From contig JAYKKR010000005.1 of assembly GCA_036971615.1 (NCBI GenBank), positions 2,018,999-2,082,998 of the forward strand: DNA of 64,000 nucleotides, read 5' to 3'. The notes under the pieces are model-generated. The model searched no databases, was not told the DNA's origin, and was given only the letters and a program-made list of their open reading frames with translations. This document shows, piece after piece, positions 1-12,666 of the stretch. The position numbers were made by a program, and so were the translations under genes. Each line of letters begins with the position of its first letter. Positions within the stretch are counted from its first letter, which is position 1. The DNA is from Amyloporia xantha. Lineage: Eukaryota; Basidiomycota; Agaricomycetes; Polyporales; Adustoporiaceae.

Positions 1-495
1 TGAGGATAGCAACGACGTGCCAGGCCTGGAATGGAAGGAGGACTGCTTTGTCGGGAGGCGGCGTGACGGCATGTGGCCGTGCCTGGAATAACGTGGGAAC
101 AGTGTGGCCGGTGCCGGAGCCGGGCGGGCTGATGGTCGCAGTGGGTCGGTCGCAGTTGAGAGCTGCTCGCGCGCGTTCCCATCCAAGACGTTGTCCTCCT
201 CGTTCCCATCCAAGACGTTGTCCTCGTCGTCCTCGTCGTCGTCGTCGTGAGCGAGCTCGTCGCTGTGCATGTCTCTCCCCCGCTGACTGTGCTCATCCAA
301 GGTGAGCTCAACCCGTCCCACTGCCTGCCACCGCTGACCCCCGCGTGTTGTCCTTCACAGCTCCACTCACATCGCAGCCTGGCCTCTGACCAGCCTTTGC
401 CTATCTTATTATCTTCTCTTTCCTCCTCTCTCTTCATTTCTTCTTCACATCTCACCCGCTAATCACTATCACCTACAACTGCTCATCCTATCACC
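1..495. other. Upstream region of the RhoGAP gene
   Basis: No gene is supported here. The stretch holds a direct repeat at 174-227, a run of CGT/CTC triplets just after it, and a pyrimidine-rich tract at about 350-470 directly before the ATG at 496. Such CT-rich tracts are common just upstream of fungal start codons. Short open frames here have low-complexity Arg/Pro/Ser composition and no recognisable domain. Confidence 0.5.
174..227. repeat. 27-bp tandem direct repeat, two copies
   Basis: Two adjacent copies of a 27-base unit starting cgttcccatccaagacg lie at 174-200 and 201-227. They differ only near the last bases and are followed by a degenerate CGT/CTC microsatellite to about 246. This probably arose by slippage or local duplication in the 5' region of the next gene. 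Confidence 0.8.
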
Positions 496-3400
496 ATGCT
501 CTATCCGCACCCCCGCGCCCGCCATGCCCCCTCCCACCCACACGCCTCCTCCAGCAGCTCCCTCACCTCCGCAGCCGACGACGACATCCTCCCCGCAGCT
601 TCCTCCATCGACTCTCACTCCGATATCGCCACAGATCTCTCTCTCTCTGCCTCTCCCAAGGCGAGAGCACCTCCAAAGTCCCACCACCGCTTCTTCCTTC
701 CCCTCCGCTCGACCTCCGCCACCCATCCACCACCATCTATGGGCCAGGCCCTCACCACCGCCACCGCCACCGCCCCACCCAGTCCCAGCACCCCCGCCAA
801 CTCTGGCCCCGGGGCGCGCTGGCGCGCGTGGGCGTCCCGCAGGAAAAGGTCCGAGGACATTACCGCCGTCTTTGCTCCCGCGTCCCTCAAGGGCAAGGAC
901 CGCACCAGCTCAGACACCGCCCCTTCTACTGCGCCCTCCAACGCTTCCCTCTCCGATCTCTCACAGACGTCCTCCGAGCGCAGCGGCAGACCGTTGGCCG
1001 TCTTTGGCGGCAGGAAGATCTCCGGCGCCTCAGAGCCCAAGAACTTCAAGTACAGTGGCTCGCCGCCACCGCCTCCGCCAAAGGAACCGCCTACCTTATC
1101 CACCCCACAACGCTCTCTCCGCACCCCGCTGCCCGACGGCGAAGAGCCGGCCCCCGTCCTCCGCGTGAAGGGCAGTCTGCCATTGATACCCCAGCAGTCG
1201 CCGTCGGCATTGCCATCGCCAGCGCTGGACAAGGAGCGCGAGCGGCTCAAGGAGGACTGGCGCAAGAGCGACTCCACGACGACGTCCCACAGCACGATCC
1301 GCCCCGGCGCACGCCCGGGCAACCGCTCGCCGCGGCCCGTGTCCCTCGCGGAGTCGAGCCACTCGGGAAACACGATCGTCGCCCCGGTGAACAAGCGCCT
1401 CAGCGCGCTCCTGACGGACGCCGAGTTTATGATGGTCGAGGAGGGCCCCGGGGATGCCGAGGGCGGCGAGGAAGACGAACGGGAAGGAGGCGCAGGCGCG
1501 CGGCGGGAGAGGTCGAGGGAGCGCTCGCGGTCGAGGATCGGTACGTCGCACTCGCCCGCGGGCTCCGTCAAGGCGCGCAACCGCCGCTCCGTCTCGCTGA
1601 ACCTCGGCCCGGGCCATACATTACGCTCGCCCGTCCCCAGCACCCTTGAGTCCCCGCCGACGCCCACGACGCCCACGCAGGTGCTCACGGTCCCGCCCCG
1701 CCCGCCATCGAGTACGGGGCAGTACGCGCATGGGGGCTCCCCGCTCTCCGCGTCGACGTCCGCGGGTACGCGCGACACGCCGACGCTCACGCGCGCCGCG
1801 GCGAGCGGGATCATCGCGCCGCTGAACACCGCGGGCGTGCACCAGAGCACGGGGAGCAATATTAGGAGCAGGCTTGCCGCGTGGACGTCTGTGTCGGCGG
1901 GGCCGACGCCCGTGAGGACACACCCGGAGCGGCCGCTGCCTCCCGCGCCTGCAAGGTGGCGGAGGGGCTATCAGCAGAGCCAGCCGCCGAACCAGACGCA
2001 AGGACAGAGAGAGGGACAGGGCCAGGGCCAGAACCCGCCGCCGTCGTTTAGGCAGACGGCGGTGAGCATGACGGGGAGCTTAGCGCCTGCAGCGGGGCTG
2101 GCGATGGGCCTCGGGAAGCGCGCGGTGGAGAAGGTGCTGGGTGGGTTTAGCTCGTCAAGTAGTAGTGCGAGTGCGGGCGGTGCGTCTGTCCCGTCGTCCT
2201 CCGCGTCGTCGCTCGCCTCGTCTGAACACGGGCATGGGCATGGACACGGGCACGGACACGCGTTTGGATACGCGCTCGGCCGGACGGCGTCGAAGGAGTC
2301 GGGGAGTGTGCTGGGCCAGGCGGGCGGTGCGGGCATCGTGAAGAAGGCGCGGCGGCGCGGGGGGTTCGGGCCCGCGCCGAGCGTCGCGTCGAGCGTGACG
2401 TCGTCCTCGGCCGCGTCGGACATGGATCCGTTCGTCACTGCGGGCCCGGCGCTGGGCCGGAGGGTGCGCGGGCCGCGGAGGACGCCGTCGGGCGCGAGTG
2501 TTATTGGGGGGCTGGTGTTCAAGCGGGAGCTAAGGGCGTGTGTGGCGGAGACGGCGGTGGAGGGCGTGGTGCAGAGGGTGAAGGAGCGGGAGCGGGAGGG
2601 TGACGGGGCAGGGGAAGAGGCGAGGGGGATGCGGCCGCTGGAGGAGCGGCTCGTCCCTGCGCTGGTGGTGAGGTGTGCGCAGCATGTGCTGCAGTGGGGG
2701 ATGCAGGAGGAGGGGCTGTTCCGGTAAGTGGGGGTTTGGGGACTGGTGGGTAGTGCATGGATGCTGAATTACGTGTTGGGGCTTAGTGTCAGTGGACGGT
2801 CTTCGCACGTTGCGAGGCTTCGGTCTGAGTTCGATGCAGGTATGCCGTTACGACCAACTCTAGTCCTCGACCTCGTTGTCCGCTGACACGGTGCGTGCCA
2901 ATGCCTAGGTTGCGATTGGGACATGGTCGGCTGCGATCCGTCTGACCTCGACCCTCACGCGGTCGCTTCCATCTTCAAGACTTACCTGCGAGAACGTACG
3001 CGCGTTTCTTTCTTTCTCCCATCGTCGCTTGCGCTTATGTGATCTGCAGTGCCCGAGTCTATCCTGACGGCGACTCTGATACCCTACTTCGAGTCTGCGC
3101 TCGCCGCGGAGGATCAGGCCAGCCGCGCGAGCATCGACTCCTCGACCGACGGCTCGGTCAGCTCGAAGGCGCCCTCGCATCATCGCAGCGGATCTGCGCT
3201 CGCCCTCCGCAAGGCGCCGTCCCTCTCTACCCTCGCGGTCCCCAGCTTCGCGGGGCAGCGCTCCGTCTCGGAATCGCTCCTCAACGCGCTCACGTGGCTC
3301 ATCTCCCGCCTCCCTGCGGAGAATCGCGATCTGCTGTATACCGTGGTCGAGCTGATCAAGGCGACCGCGGCGCACAGCGCGCAGACGAAGATGCCGCTGG

Positions 3401-5292
3401 GTAATTTGCTGCTCGTGTTCTGTCCCAGCTTGAACATGAACCCTACGTTGCTGCGTGTGCTCTGTGAGCATGACAGCATTTGGCAGGGTGTGCCGCAAGT
3501 TGCTGTTGATACCAAGGAGGCTGAGGTTGATGTCGATGTCGATGCTGATGCTGATGATTTGGAGGAGGAGGAGCCGGCGGATGTCAGGGCAACGTTCGTC
3601 ACTGCGCCAGAGTTGAGGTTGAGCGTCGAGGAAGGGTCCGATATTCTCTCGCAGGACCTCTCGACCTCGTCTACTGATGAACCCACTGACGATGATGAGT
3701 TGCCTCTGGAGACTCCGGAGGGGTCTACAACTGCCGTTGACGGGGACGTGAAGGCGGATAACCGCATGGCGCAAGTCGTACCCGTGGAATTGGCAGAGGA
3801 TCCTGATGCACTCACCCCGGCAGTCGCTGCGTATCGCACCGCCCAAATCGCCCCCGAGCTTGTACTCCTCCCACCGATCAGCCCGATCTCGCCCGTGTCC
3901 ATGAGAGACGACAATGCATCATTCGTGTCTGCACTCGAGCCGCCATCCGCCGTGCTCACGCGTTCGCCGAGCCCTGTTGGTGGCAGTGGGGCGTCGAGCC
4001 CACGCGAGGTTCCGCCGCTCTCGTCGTCATCCGAGTCCCTCAGCTCTCCGTCGGAGATGTCTGAGGAGCCGCTCTCGCCTCGCGGACGGCCCTCGACTGA
4101 TACCGAGGCGGACACGGATAATGAAGTGCCTAGTGCAAGCAGAGTGAATCGCAAGCCGGTGCCGCAGCTGGAGCAGTCGCCATCACAGGACTCGTTCACT
4201 ATACCCGTTCCGATCGAAGAGACGAGGGACATGTCGTTACCTCGCCGGCCGATGGTCAATACTTCTGTCCCACCTGCATCTGTACCCGCACCTGTGCCTG
4301 CGCCTGCGCCGGCTGCCTCTGTGACGGTACCGTTCCCGTCAACGGGCGGGTCCACTCCTAATACCCCCGTCTCGCGGCGCAAGTCGTTCTCACTGCTCTC
4401 GTTCCCTTCTCTACGTTCCGATCCCGGACCGGGACCTACTACTACATCTCCAGTCGTCTCTACTGGTTCGTCATCCACAGTCGGTCTCAATGCGGCAGTG
4501 CCCCCGCCCTCTAGCTGGCACCGGACAAAAAAGCCTTCACTCCACTTACTTTTGCAGAAGCTATCAGGTTCTGGCTCGAGGCCCCCGACGCCCAGCCTTG
4601 CCACACCTTCTGCAATGGCTAGCGTGCCTGCGCTAAATGTCTATGGCAGCGAACAGACAGGCCCGGCAGCGGCATCTGTGCCTGAACTTTCCCCGATACC
4701 ACTGACGATGGAGAGAACTGCAAGCAAGAGTGCACCGAGCGCGCCTCCGCAATTGGACACGGCCATTTCGTCGTCACCGATCGGATTTGGATTCCAGGGT
4801 GAAGAGGGGCCAGTCGGTCTTGAGGAAGGGCTTAAGAGCAATGCGGTGGTTCCCGACGTGCGAGTGGAGGAAGATGTGGACTCGCCATCGTCTTCGAGGT
4901 CTGGATCCGGCTCGAGATCAGAATCCGACAAAGGGCTGGGCGGTCCGGGGCACTTCCGTTCGCGCACTGAGTCCTACGCTCCGTCGCTGTACCTGACCCC
5001 TGCATGGACAACGCCGCAGACGCCAATTGCAGACCTCTACCAGAGCCATAGTCGGTCAAAATCTGCTCTGTCGTTCTTCAACAACGATCTGGACGTGGAG
5101 AGGGGCAGAGAGAAGACAAGAGAGGAGAGGGGCGTAGAAAATGATGGGGAGCTGTACGTTATGGCACGGTCCCAGTCAAAAGCCTCGCAGTTGTCGGTGA
5201 CACCGTCGATCGAGGTGGCAGTGGAGCAAGACGATTGGGCGAAGAGCGTGCTAACGGCGGCGCAAGGCACTACAGACGAGCGAGAAGTGTAG
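496..5292 (+). CDS. RhoGAP-domain GTPase-activating protein
   Basis: Predicted Rho-family GTPase-activating protein, stimulating GTP hydrolysis on Rho/Cdc42-type switches that steer actin, wall growth and polarity. Four exons (496-2723, 2787-2839, 2909-2995, 3050-5292) sum to 1537 whole codons, giving 1536 residues. The RhoGAP domain runs from about residue 715 to 880. The arginine-finger motif EGLFRVSGRS spans intron 1 (Arg at about 743). It is followed by LRSEFDAG, YLRELPESI (spanning intron 3) and the conserved LGNLLLVFCPSL. The first 700 residues are Ser/Pro-rich with a His-Gly repeat (about residues 575-590). The 600-residue tail is also low in complexity, with many S/T-P sites. I saw no PH, LIM or F-BAR domain, so the subfamily is uncertain. 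ATG 496 is the first in frame; a later one at 739 is possible. Confidence 0.9.
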
Positions 5293-6162
5293 ATGATTGT
5301 CGCCAACGCGTAAAACGCGGCGTGCGCCTGCGGCGCGATACGCTTAGTTCTTTTTGACCTCCAACCCATGATTTACCTAATCCTCTTCTCCACAATATCT
5401 GATGGCGATGTCGCACATGCGCATACGTTACTAACGGCTTGCATTCAGTGAAGTGTCCGGACTAAAATTCACAATCTCTTTATCCCATTCGCTTGGTTTT
5501 CCTAGTTCTCTTTAGTCACGTCTCGTTTCTCGCATCTCACTTATATCACTGAGCTCGATTTTCTGCATCATCATTTGTCGCTCGGAACGTGTCTGTTATA
5601 CATAATCGCTGTCTCATTGTCTATGCGTACTACCCGCTAGTTTTACAATGGTGCATTTGATATCCCGTGCACTCCCAGTACTCGTATGCAATTGCATGAA
5701 CCGCAAAGACAGTACTCAGTTAACTGAGGAGGAAACCTCGCAATCACAGGATATGTATTGTGTATGGGTTTGCATACGCCGTGATACAGGCTACAAGCGT
5801 GTCTACATTGACATGAACAGTATGGATCCAATCCAGTAATAGTATATATGCTACACCTTGCGTACAGCTACAACGTCCGCCGTGTGGCAAGTAAAGAATG
5901 TCTTGTCGTCATTTACAGAGCATCAGGGGAGAGATCGCCGAGCGTGTTGAGGTCGACATTGCTATAGGCGCTATGCAGAGAGTGAGTTTCATCACCATAT
6001 TCTGATGCAGTATCGATGTTTTCCTGGGCATCGAACCAACACATCAGCTCCAACGGGCTTCGTCGCTTAACCATAAAAATCGAACTTACATCAAAATAAT
6101 GGTTTGCAAGACTGCGAGGAGCTGTGTGCAAGCGGATGAGTCGATTTGAGAATGAGGAGAAT
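5293..6162. other. Convergent 3' intergenic region
   Basis: Region between the 3' ends of the RhoGAP gene (+) and the GH63 gene (-). It is AT-richer than the flanking exons. An open frame of about 60 codons at 5648-5839 shows no domain and probably lies in untranslated sequence. An ACGCGT at about 5307 lies just past the RhoGAP stop and is not placed as a promoter box. I see nothing else. Confidence 0.5.
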
Positions 6163-9100
6163 TCAATGAAACTGACTCTTGGGCGTTCTAGGCAGCCTGC
6201 AAGTCGCGCCACTCTGCAAGATGTGGTATGCGACAAGGCCAGACCTACAAGTTTATGTATGCCAGTCAAAACAGGCTCACTGTCCATAGCCGCCTTGTTG
6301 CTTACCAGCCTGTCTGATGTGAAGCACCCAAGCCTCGACCATCGTCAGCGTGGAAAAACTATTGCGTGATTGAGATCGAATTTGTTGGAAGTCTCTCAGT
6401 GTGTGCGTACCTCGTAGAACCAGACGTAGTCTCGGAAGTGAGGATCACCGTCTAATTTCGGATTTCCTCCATTGGTGGCTCTCCTGCCTTCCACATCGCG
6501 CCCGAAGATGTGAATAATTCTGTGCTGTATCTCTTCAGCGACTTCCACAAGGTTCATGTAGTCTCCGCTTCCTGTCGGGCACTCCACCTGGGATATTATC
6601 GCATCAGGTTCAATGTGCGGTGTATCATTATGTGATTTAGTAACCTGCAGCTCATCTCCGTAATATTGGTAAAATCTCTGTAAGCTCTCAATCAGAAGGA
6701 AGTTGACAGCAAGCCCTGAGATCAAGGATGACCAGAATCAGTTGCAGTATGCATTGCACAATTCCTGCGATACTCACAAATAGGGCCTCTCCAATTGGAG
6801 TTTCCACCAAACATCCCGGACTTAGAGTCTCCTGGCCAGTAGTTGACTTCGTAGCGCTCTCCGTGAACGTCCATTCCCCAGGGTTCGTCTTTGTGCTTCT
6901 TCGACAATCTAGAAGACAAGACATCATGACGGACCGACCCTCGTATAAACCAGTTCAGTTTACGTACGACCGAATCCCATGCTCGCTAAAGAATTCGTCT
7001 TCATCTAACATTTTCTCCAGAATACTCACGAGACGTTCTTTGCTCGCAAGCGCTAGAATTCTTCGCTCTCCGCGACCGGGAACTGTTCCCAGCGTCAATG
7101 TATTGGTGGCTGGACGAAAGACTACAGGTCCTTACCTTTTACATTAGCCATATTTCTCTCAGAAATCTCGGGCCTGTTCTCGATGAACCACTCCAAGCGC
7201 TTCTTGAAGCCAGGGAAGCGGTTGATAGTTGCGGGCTCCAAAACAAGAGTAGCATACAGAGGGATCAAACCGACCAGACTCCGCACAGGCAGTTGCATCG
7301 AGTGACCAGAGTCGAATTGGATGGCATCATAGTACAGTCCATCTTCTTCGTTCCAAAGACTCAATTCGCTATCGCCAGCTCGGAAGGTCATGGCATCAGC
7401 AATGAAAATGAAATGCTATACACATATAACTTTGAGCATGAGCCGAGCCAGGCCATCAAATGTCTGACTGACCTCAAAGAATTTTGAAGCAATATCCTCA
7501 TAAACTGGATTGTGCTTTGCCAGCTCAAGTGCAATGTTTAGCCTGAGTGTCACCAGCTCGCTCAGCAAGTTGCATGGCAATCGTGAGACTGACTCACATG
7601 TTAAGGCAGTAAAACGCCATCCAAGCCGTCCCGTCTGCTTGACGCAGAACACCACCGGTTGGCAACGGTTCCGAGCGGTTGAAGACACCGATATTGTCCA
7701 GACCGAGGAACCCGCCTTCAAAAACATTATTGCCTCCCTGATCCTTACGATTGACCCACCTGACCAGTAATACGTATCAGATGTACATAAGCAAGCAGAG
7801 CTGAAGAGATAGTGTACCATGTGAAGTTAAGCAGTAACTTCTGGAAGACACGTTCGAGAAATGGGACATCCTCTTTCCCATGAAGCTTTCGCTCAATCTT
7901 GAATACACGGAAAGTAGCCCTGTGAATCATCAATGACAACCTCAAACGAGTACCTGAATTGGGTATACCTACCAAGCATGCACTGGAGGATTGACGTCGC
8001 CAAAGTTCCACTCGTAAGCCGGGATCTGTCCGTCAGGTTTCATGTACCACTCCCTCGTGAGCACATCTAACTGCTTCTTGGCAAATGCAGGATCAACGAC
8101 CGCCAGCGGGATGCAGTGAAATGCAGTATCCCACGCTGCGAAGAAAGGGTACTCCCACCTTGTGACTGTGAGTGGATATATGCGTGTCAAAGCAACATGG
8201 TGACTTACTTGTCAGGCATTGAGAGAATATCAGCAATGTAGAGATGCTTCCAATCCTGCAATGCCATGTTAGTCGCGGCGCTTACGACATATATAGCGTA
8301 TCTAACGTACCTTGTTCCTGACATTTTTTCGTTCAGGTGGTGGCGGTGGTTGGGCAGGGTCGCCTTGCAGCCAGTCTCTCTGCACGAATTGGTAATACTG
8401 TTTTGTCCACAGCATGCCAGCCAAAGCCTGTCTCATAATCTGTTGCAAGTCATCCGTCATTGGGCCCATGACAAGGGCGGAGTAGAACTCGTTTGCCTCC
8501 TGCCTGCGCTCCTCGATAGCATCGTCGAACATGCCTTCATCCTCGATGGTTGGGTCCTGACCCGGCTTCCGTTTGGTGAGCTTGAGCCGCACGACGGCAC
8601 ACCCCCCACGCGGTGGCACGTTCTCGAAGGTATAATGTGCAGCGGACTTCGTTCCGCGTTTTTCAGGATTGACGAAGGAAGGCGTCTCTGGGAATGGCGT
8701 GCGCGGGCCTTCCTCTTCCTCCGAGACCGGCGACTCTGCAGCGCCCCCATCTCTTCTAATCGTACTATCACGGATGGGAGTATTAGAGTGAATCTTGGTC
8801 GCGAAAAACCCCGGGTGCTCCCCAGCGGAGGCCGGTGGGCGATGAGCAGGGATGATATGGTCATGGAACGCATCTTTCACGAAGGGCGTTTCGTTCTGTC
8901 CACCGTACAGCCTGTGAAAGTTGGTATTATTCTCTGTGAAGAGCAGTTCAGGCTCCACTGCATCAACATCTTCATCTTCCGTTTCCTCGACGATGGGGGA
9001 TCCATCCGCGCTGACTGGCGGCGGAGAAGGCAGACAGTACATGAAATATTTGCCTAAAGTCGGGTGTACTGCGGTTATGACACTGTTTCCGGCAGCGGAC

Positions 9101-10277
9101 AGCACAGGCATGCGCGGCTTCTCAGCGGGCCATGACCAGTAGTTTGTGAACCAAAATTGTGGTATGATATGCAGCGTTGCAGGTTCGGGTCCGCGATTGT
9201 AGGAAGTTATGCGGACGTATATACTATCGGGGTCTTGCTCATCCTTCGCGTACTATTTGCCATAGGCAGTCAGGAAAGTGGAACTGACGATGATAGAAAG
9301 TAGCCACATACCTCTAAGAATACATCCCAATACCGGTCATCTTCGAATACATCGGTGTCTAAAATCTCGAATTCAGAAACGTTGCGGTCGCGGTGCACAT
9401 TTTCCTGCACGAGTTCTTCATATGGATATGCCTTCTGTGGATATTTGTACAAGAACTTCATGTATGAATGGGTCGGAGTCGAGTCGAGGTAATAATACAA
9501 CTCTTTGACGTCTTCGCCATGATTTCCCTGATGCCCAGTGACACCGAAGAGACGCTCCTTCAGAATACGGTCTTGGCCATTCCAAAGGGAGAGCGAGAAA
9601 TTCAGACGCTGGTGGTTGTCTGATATGCCGGCAATTCCGTCTTCACCCCACCTGTAAGCGCGCGAGCGGGCATGCTCATGAGGAAAGTGACTCCAAGCAT
9701 CGCCGTTAGCAGAGTAGTCCTCTCTGACAGTAGCCTATATATATGCGGACTTTTAGTACTCGGAATGCAAAGACGAAGTCATGCGTACCCATTGTCTATC
9801 ACTGACATATGGACCCCATCTCTTCCAATGCAGCTCTTTATTTCCATCCTGATCTAGACGATACCGCTCAGTACCGTGGTATTCGTGGCCTAACTTCTCT
9901 CCAACTCTCTCTCTGAAGGATCTGGTATCACCGCCACGTTCCTCCTGCTTGGGGGACGTGGTATCGGGTTTGGCCAACTTGGGTGGTGGCGGAGCGGAGG
10001 GTTGAGTACCAGTGGATGGTTTGGGAATGTTGATTGTCAACGCGGGGTCGGACGTCGAACGAGAGGGAGTCATGTCGTCTCCAATGCTGTTCTCGCCTCT
10101 GAATATTTTTCCCTGTATTTTCTTTGACTGGGACATGAGTGGAAAGATAGAGAGTAAAATGAAAGCGTCGACAATCAGACGCCGGTGTCTGCTCGCGTCC
10201 CAGTACGCGCTCAACGACGTCACGCCTCGTGTTGCTCCTAGCCCCGTGATCTGGGGCATCGGCATCTCACTCTCCAA
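6163..10277 (-). CDS. Glycoside hydrolase family 63-type glycosidase
   Basis: Six-hairpin glycosidase of the GH63 kind, related to processing alpha-glucosidases and bacterial homologues. About a dozen exons join cleanly. In order they give: [19 protein letters not shown]; a segment ending [10 protein letters not shown]; a beta-rich N-domain with [13 protein letters not shown]; then the catalytic (alpha/alpha)6 barrel with [10 protein letters not shown] (Trp-Asp, likely general acid), [51 protein letters not shown], and [14 protein letters not shown] split by an intron at 6245-6305. The stop is at 6163-6165. Another intron is 6359-6410. The start is uncertain: ATGs in frame lie at 10277, 10136 and 10073. 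Only the longest form carries a short hydrophobic stretch ([13 protein letters not shown]), so cytosolic location is as likely as membrane anchoring. The substrate cannot be read from sequence. Confidence 0.85.
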
Positions 10278-10442
10278 CCGGACATCATAGCTCGGGAAAA
10301 TAATTCATCACATTCGCAGATACAGTACGTGCAGATCAGACAACAGACCCTGAGCAGCGGCAAAACGAGCAAACATTCGACAGCACCAGTATACGATGTC
10401 TTGGTGCATTTTGTGACTTTCTACCTCACTGAACCTGGCCGC

Positions 10443-12666
10443 CTATGCGGGAGTTGCAGCTGGAGGACCGCCGCGGGCTTCGTGGAAGCCTTGCAGAGTT
10501 CTCAGACACCTTGCATTCAGCTGAAAGAAAAAACTGGCAACTCACCACGACCACGGCCACGACCTCGGCCCCGGAACTCACCATCACCTCTCCACTCACC
10601 ATTCGACTTTCCGCGGTACCCTAGGACAATCCACTCAGTAAAGAGGACCAAAGGAACAGGATGGATATTTACCTCCTCGATCACCTCCACGGTAGCCCCC
10701 ACGGGGCCCGCCGCGGTCGCCACGATCACTACGTTCACCACCACGGTCACCACCACGATCATCACGGTCACCACGATCACCCCCACGGTCACCACGATCA
10801 TCACGGTCGCCACGGTCACCACGGTCACCACCACGTCCACGGTACCCGCCACGATCTCCCCGGTACCCGCCACGATCTCCCCGGTATCCGCCTCTTCCTC
10901 CACGACCACGGCCCCGCATTGGCGTAAAGCCATCCTCGTCATGCTGCTGCGCTACATGTCCATTCGTCCGCATACCATTAACGGTTGGCGTTGGAGGAAC
11001 AGAACCATTGGGTACTGGAGTAGGCTTGCCAAACTCTGCGTGCAGGCTTCCGATCGAGGGTAGTCCGCCCTCATCTTCGTCCGCCCAATTAAGAGCACCG
11101 TCACCTGCTGCAGACTCGGGTACCTGCTGGAACATCAGACATCTCTCGGCGATTGCAAGATAATCCTATCCTACCTCAGCGGTCGTCGTCACAGCGGTCG
11201 TCTCCTGTACGACAGTATGGCCATTGACTTCGGCCTCTACAATGGTTTCGACGACCTCGACTTCAGCTGGCTGCTCAACTTCAGGAACGGTCGGGACATC
11301 GGGTGTTACCACCCAGCCAGACTCCTCGACGACCTCGTCTGCTTGATTCTCAAGCTCATCCTCCTGCATGAAGTGAAAGCTGCCGGTAGTTCCGAGCGCA
11401 GACGGGAGGCCCACAGCGGGCTCAGCAGGTTCCGGTATGTCAACAGATGCGGTCTCGAATTCCTCGTTCACGACCTCCTCCACAGGGGTGGGAACTCGTG
11501 GAGGGTTCATAAACAGCTGTGTGATCTCGTGAAGACGAGAATCTGCGCAGATGCGTGGAAATTAGTTAAAAAATCTCCAGATATGAAGATAACCTACATG
11601 GAACACCGTTCACCTCCCCTTCACCAGACATGAACGCATGAACGACGTCAGCTCTACTGTCTGACTCTTCACCTAACAGCGCGTCCAACACAGAGTAAAC
11701 CGCATGTGCTTCCGGCTCGATTAGTCCAAGACCCGCGATCGACGGCTGTCCAGTGGAAAGTAGATCTCGAAGACGTAAAAAGTGGAGTAATTCCACAGTT
11801 CGCTGCCGGTGAGCAGCCTGTAGAGAATCGTAATGTAACCTTCGGGTTTTCGGGTGGAAAAGTATGGTCGCTTTACCTCTGCGGTAGCAACAGCTTCAAA
11901 GAAGTCTCTGGCGTTCGGCTCTGGCAGCCTCAGCCTGTTTTGCCGCAATCTCATGCGCTAGTTCGGCTTCGTGAATCTAATGGGAACTGTAAGAATATCT
12001 AAGAAAGGCGAGCTCAAAGGCGTCGACACACCGAGATAACTTTCTTCACTTCTTCCAATTCTTTTCGTACCGCCTCGAGGCCAGGAAGAGTCTTGAGTGT
12101 TCGCTTCTGATCCTCATTAAGCTTCTCTGGAGGTTCAGATGAATATAGTTCGATTCGGGTCTACAAAGGCGTGTCGTCAGACTAGTCTGCTATACGGACC
12201 TCGCATGTAAGACAAGACGTAGTGATGAGATAGGCGAACACATGTAAACCTCACGCAGCTTACGTAGCACGTAGCAAGACCAAGGCGCATGGCAATCCAC
12301 ACTCACAATCTTTTTCTGGATTGCCTTTAACCGCTTGCTTAGCATGTCAATGATTGGACTGAGTTTTATGGTATTCTCGTCAACTGGAGATTGCGCTTCC
12401 TCGGGTTGGGCAACGAGTTCAGGCGCGACAGAACCCTCCTTCACGTCGGACTCGGTTGGAGCCTTCTCGATGAGGGCGGCAGACGTAGTGTCGGGCACAT
12501 CCACATGCTCCTCTGGAACTGGGTCAGACGGCTTGGGTTTTGCGGTTTTGCGTTTCCTCTTTTGCGACTTGGTCAAAGGCGGGGGCGGTGGTGCGCCGGG
12601 TACGATGCGAGCGGTGGGCGTTGATGGTGTGTCGGACATTGTTCTTTCAATAGTTTTTTCTGCCAT
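10443..12666 (-). CDS. Caprin-like RNA-binding protein with RGG tail
   Basis: Likely RNA-granule protein resembling animal Caprin. Exons give an N-terminal Pro/Lys-rich leader, then a helical segment PIIDMLSKRLKAIQKKI followed by LNEDQKRTLKTLPGLEAV, matching the Caprin family pattern of a short helix, an NQDQ-like turn and a coiled coil. Next come AHRQRTVELLHFLRLRDLL, an acidic region with FHFMQEDELENQ (compare the FMQ-D-E motif of Caprins), and a C-terminal box of about 15 RGG/RGD repeats. Two introns interrupt the RGG box; the last exon reads GFHEARGGPPAATPA and stops at 10443-10445. RGG boxes bind RNA and drive condensation. Start ATG is 12664-12666; a second in-frame ATG lies nine codons later. 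Orthology is inferred from pattern and order, not alignment. Confidence 0.65.

Noticed and set aside
615..1859. Long antisense open frame (414 codons) across the RhoGAP first exon
   Set aside because: GC-rich codon bias of the real exon keeps other frames open. The antisense protein is low in complexity with no domain. The same applies to 3180-4604 (-).
10680..10930. Repeat array resembling a CRISPR or satellite
   Set aside because: The repeats are in frame with a coding RGG box, lack unique spacers, and sit inside a spliced gene.
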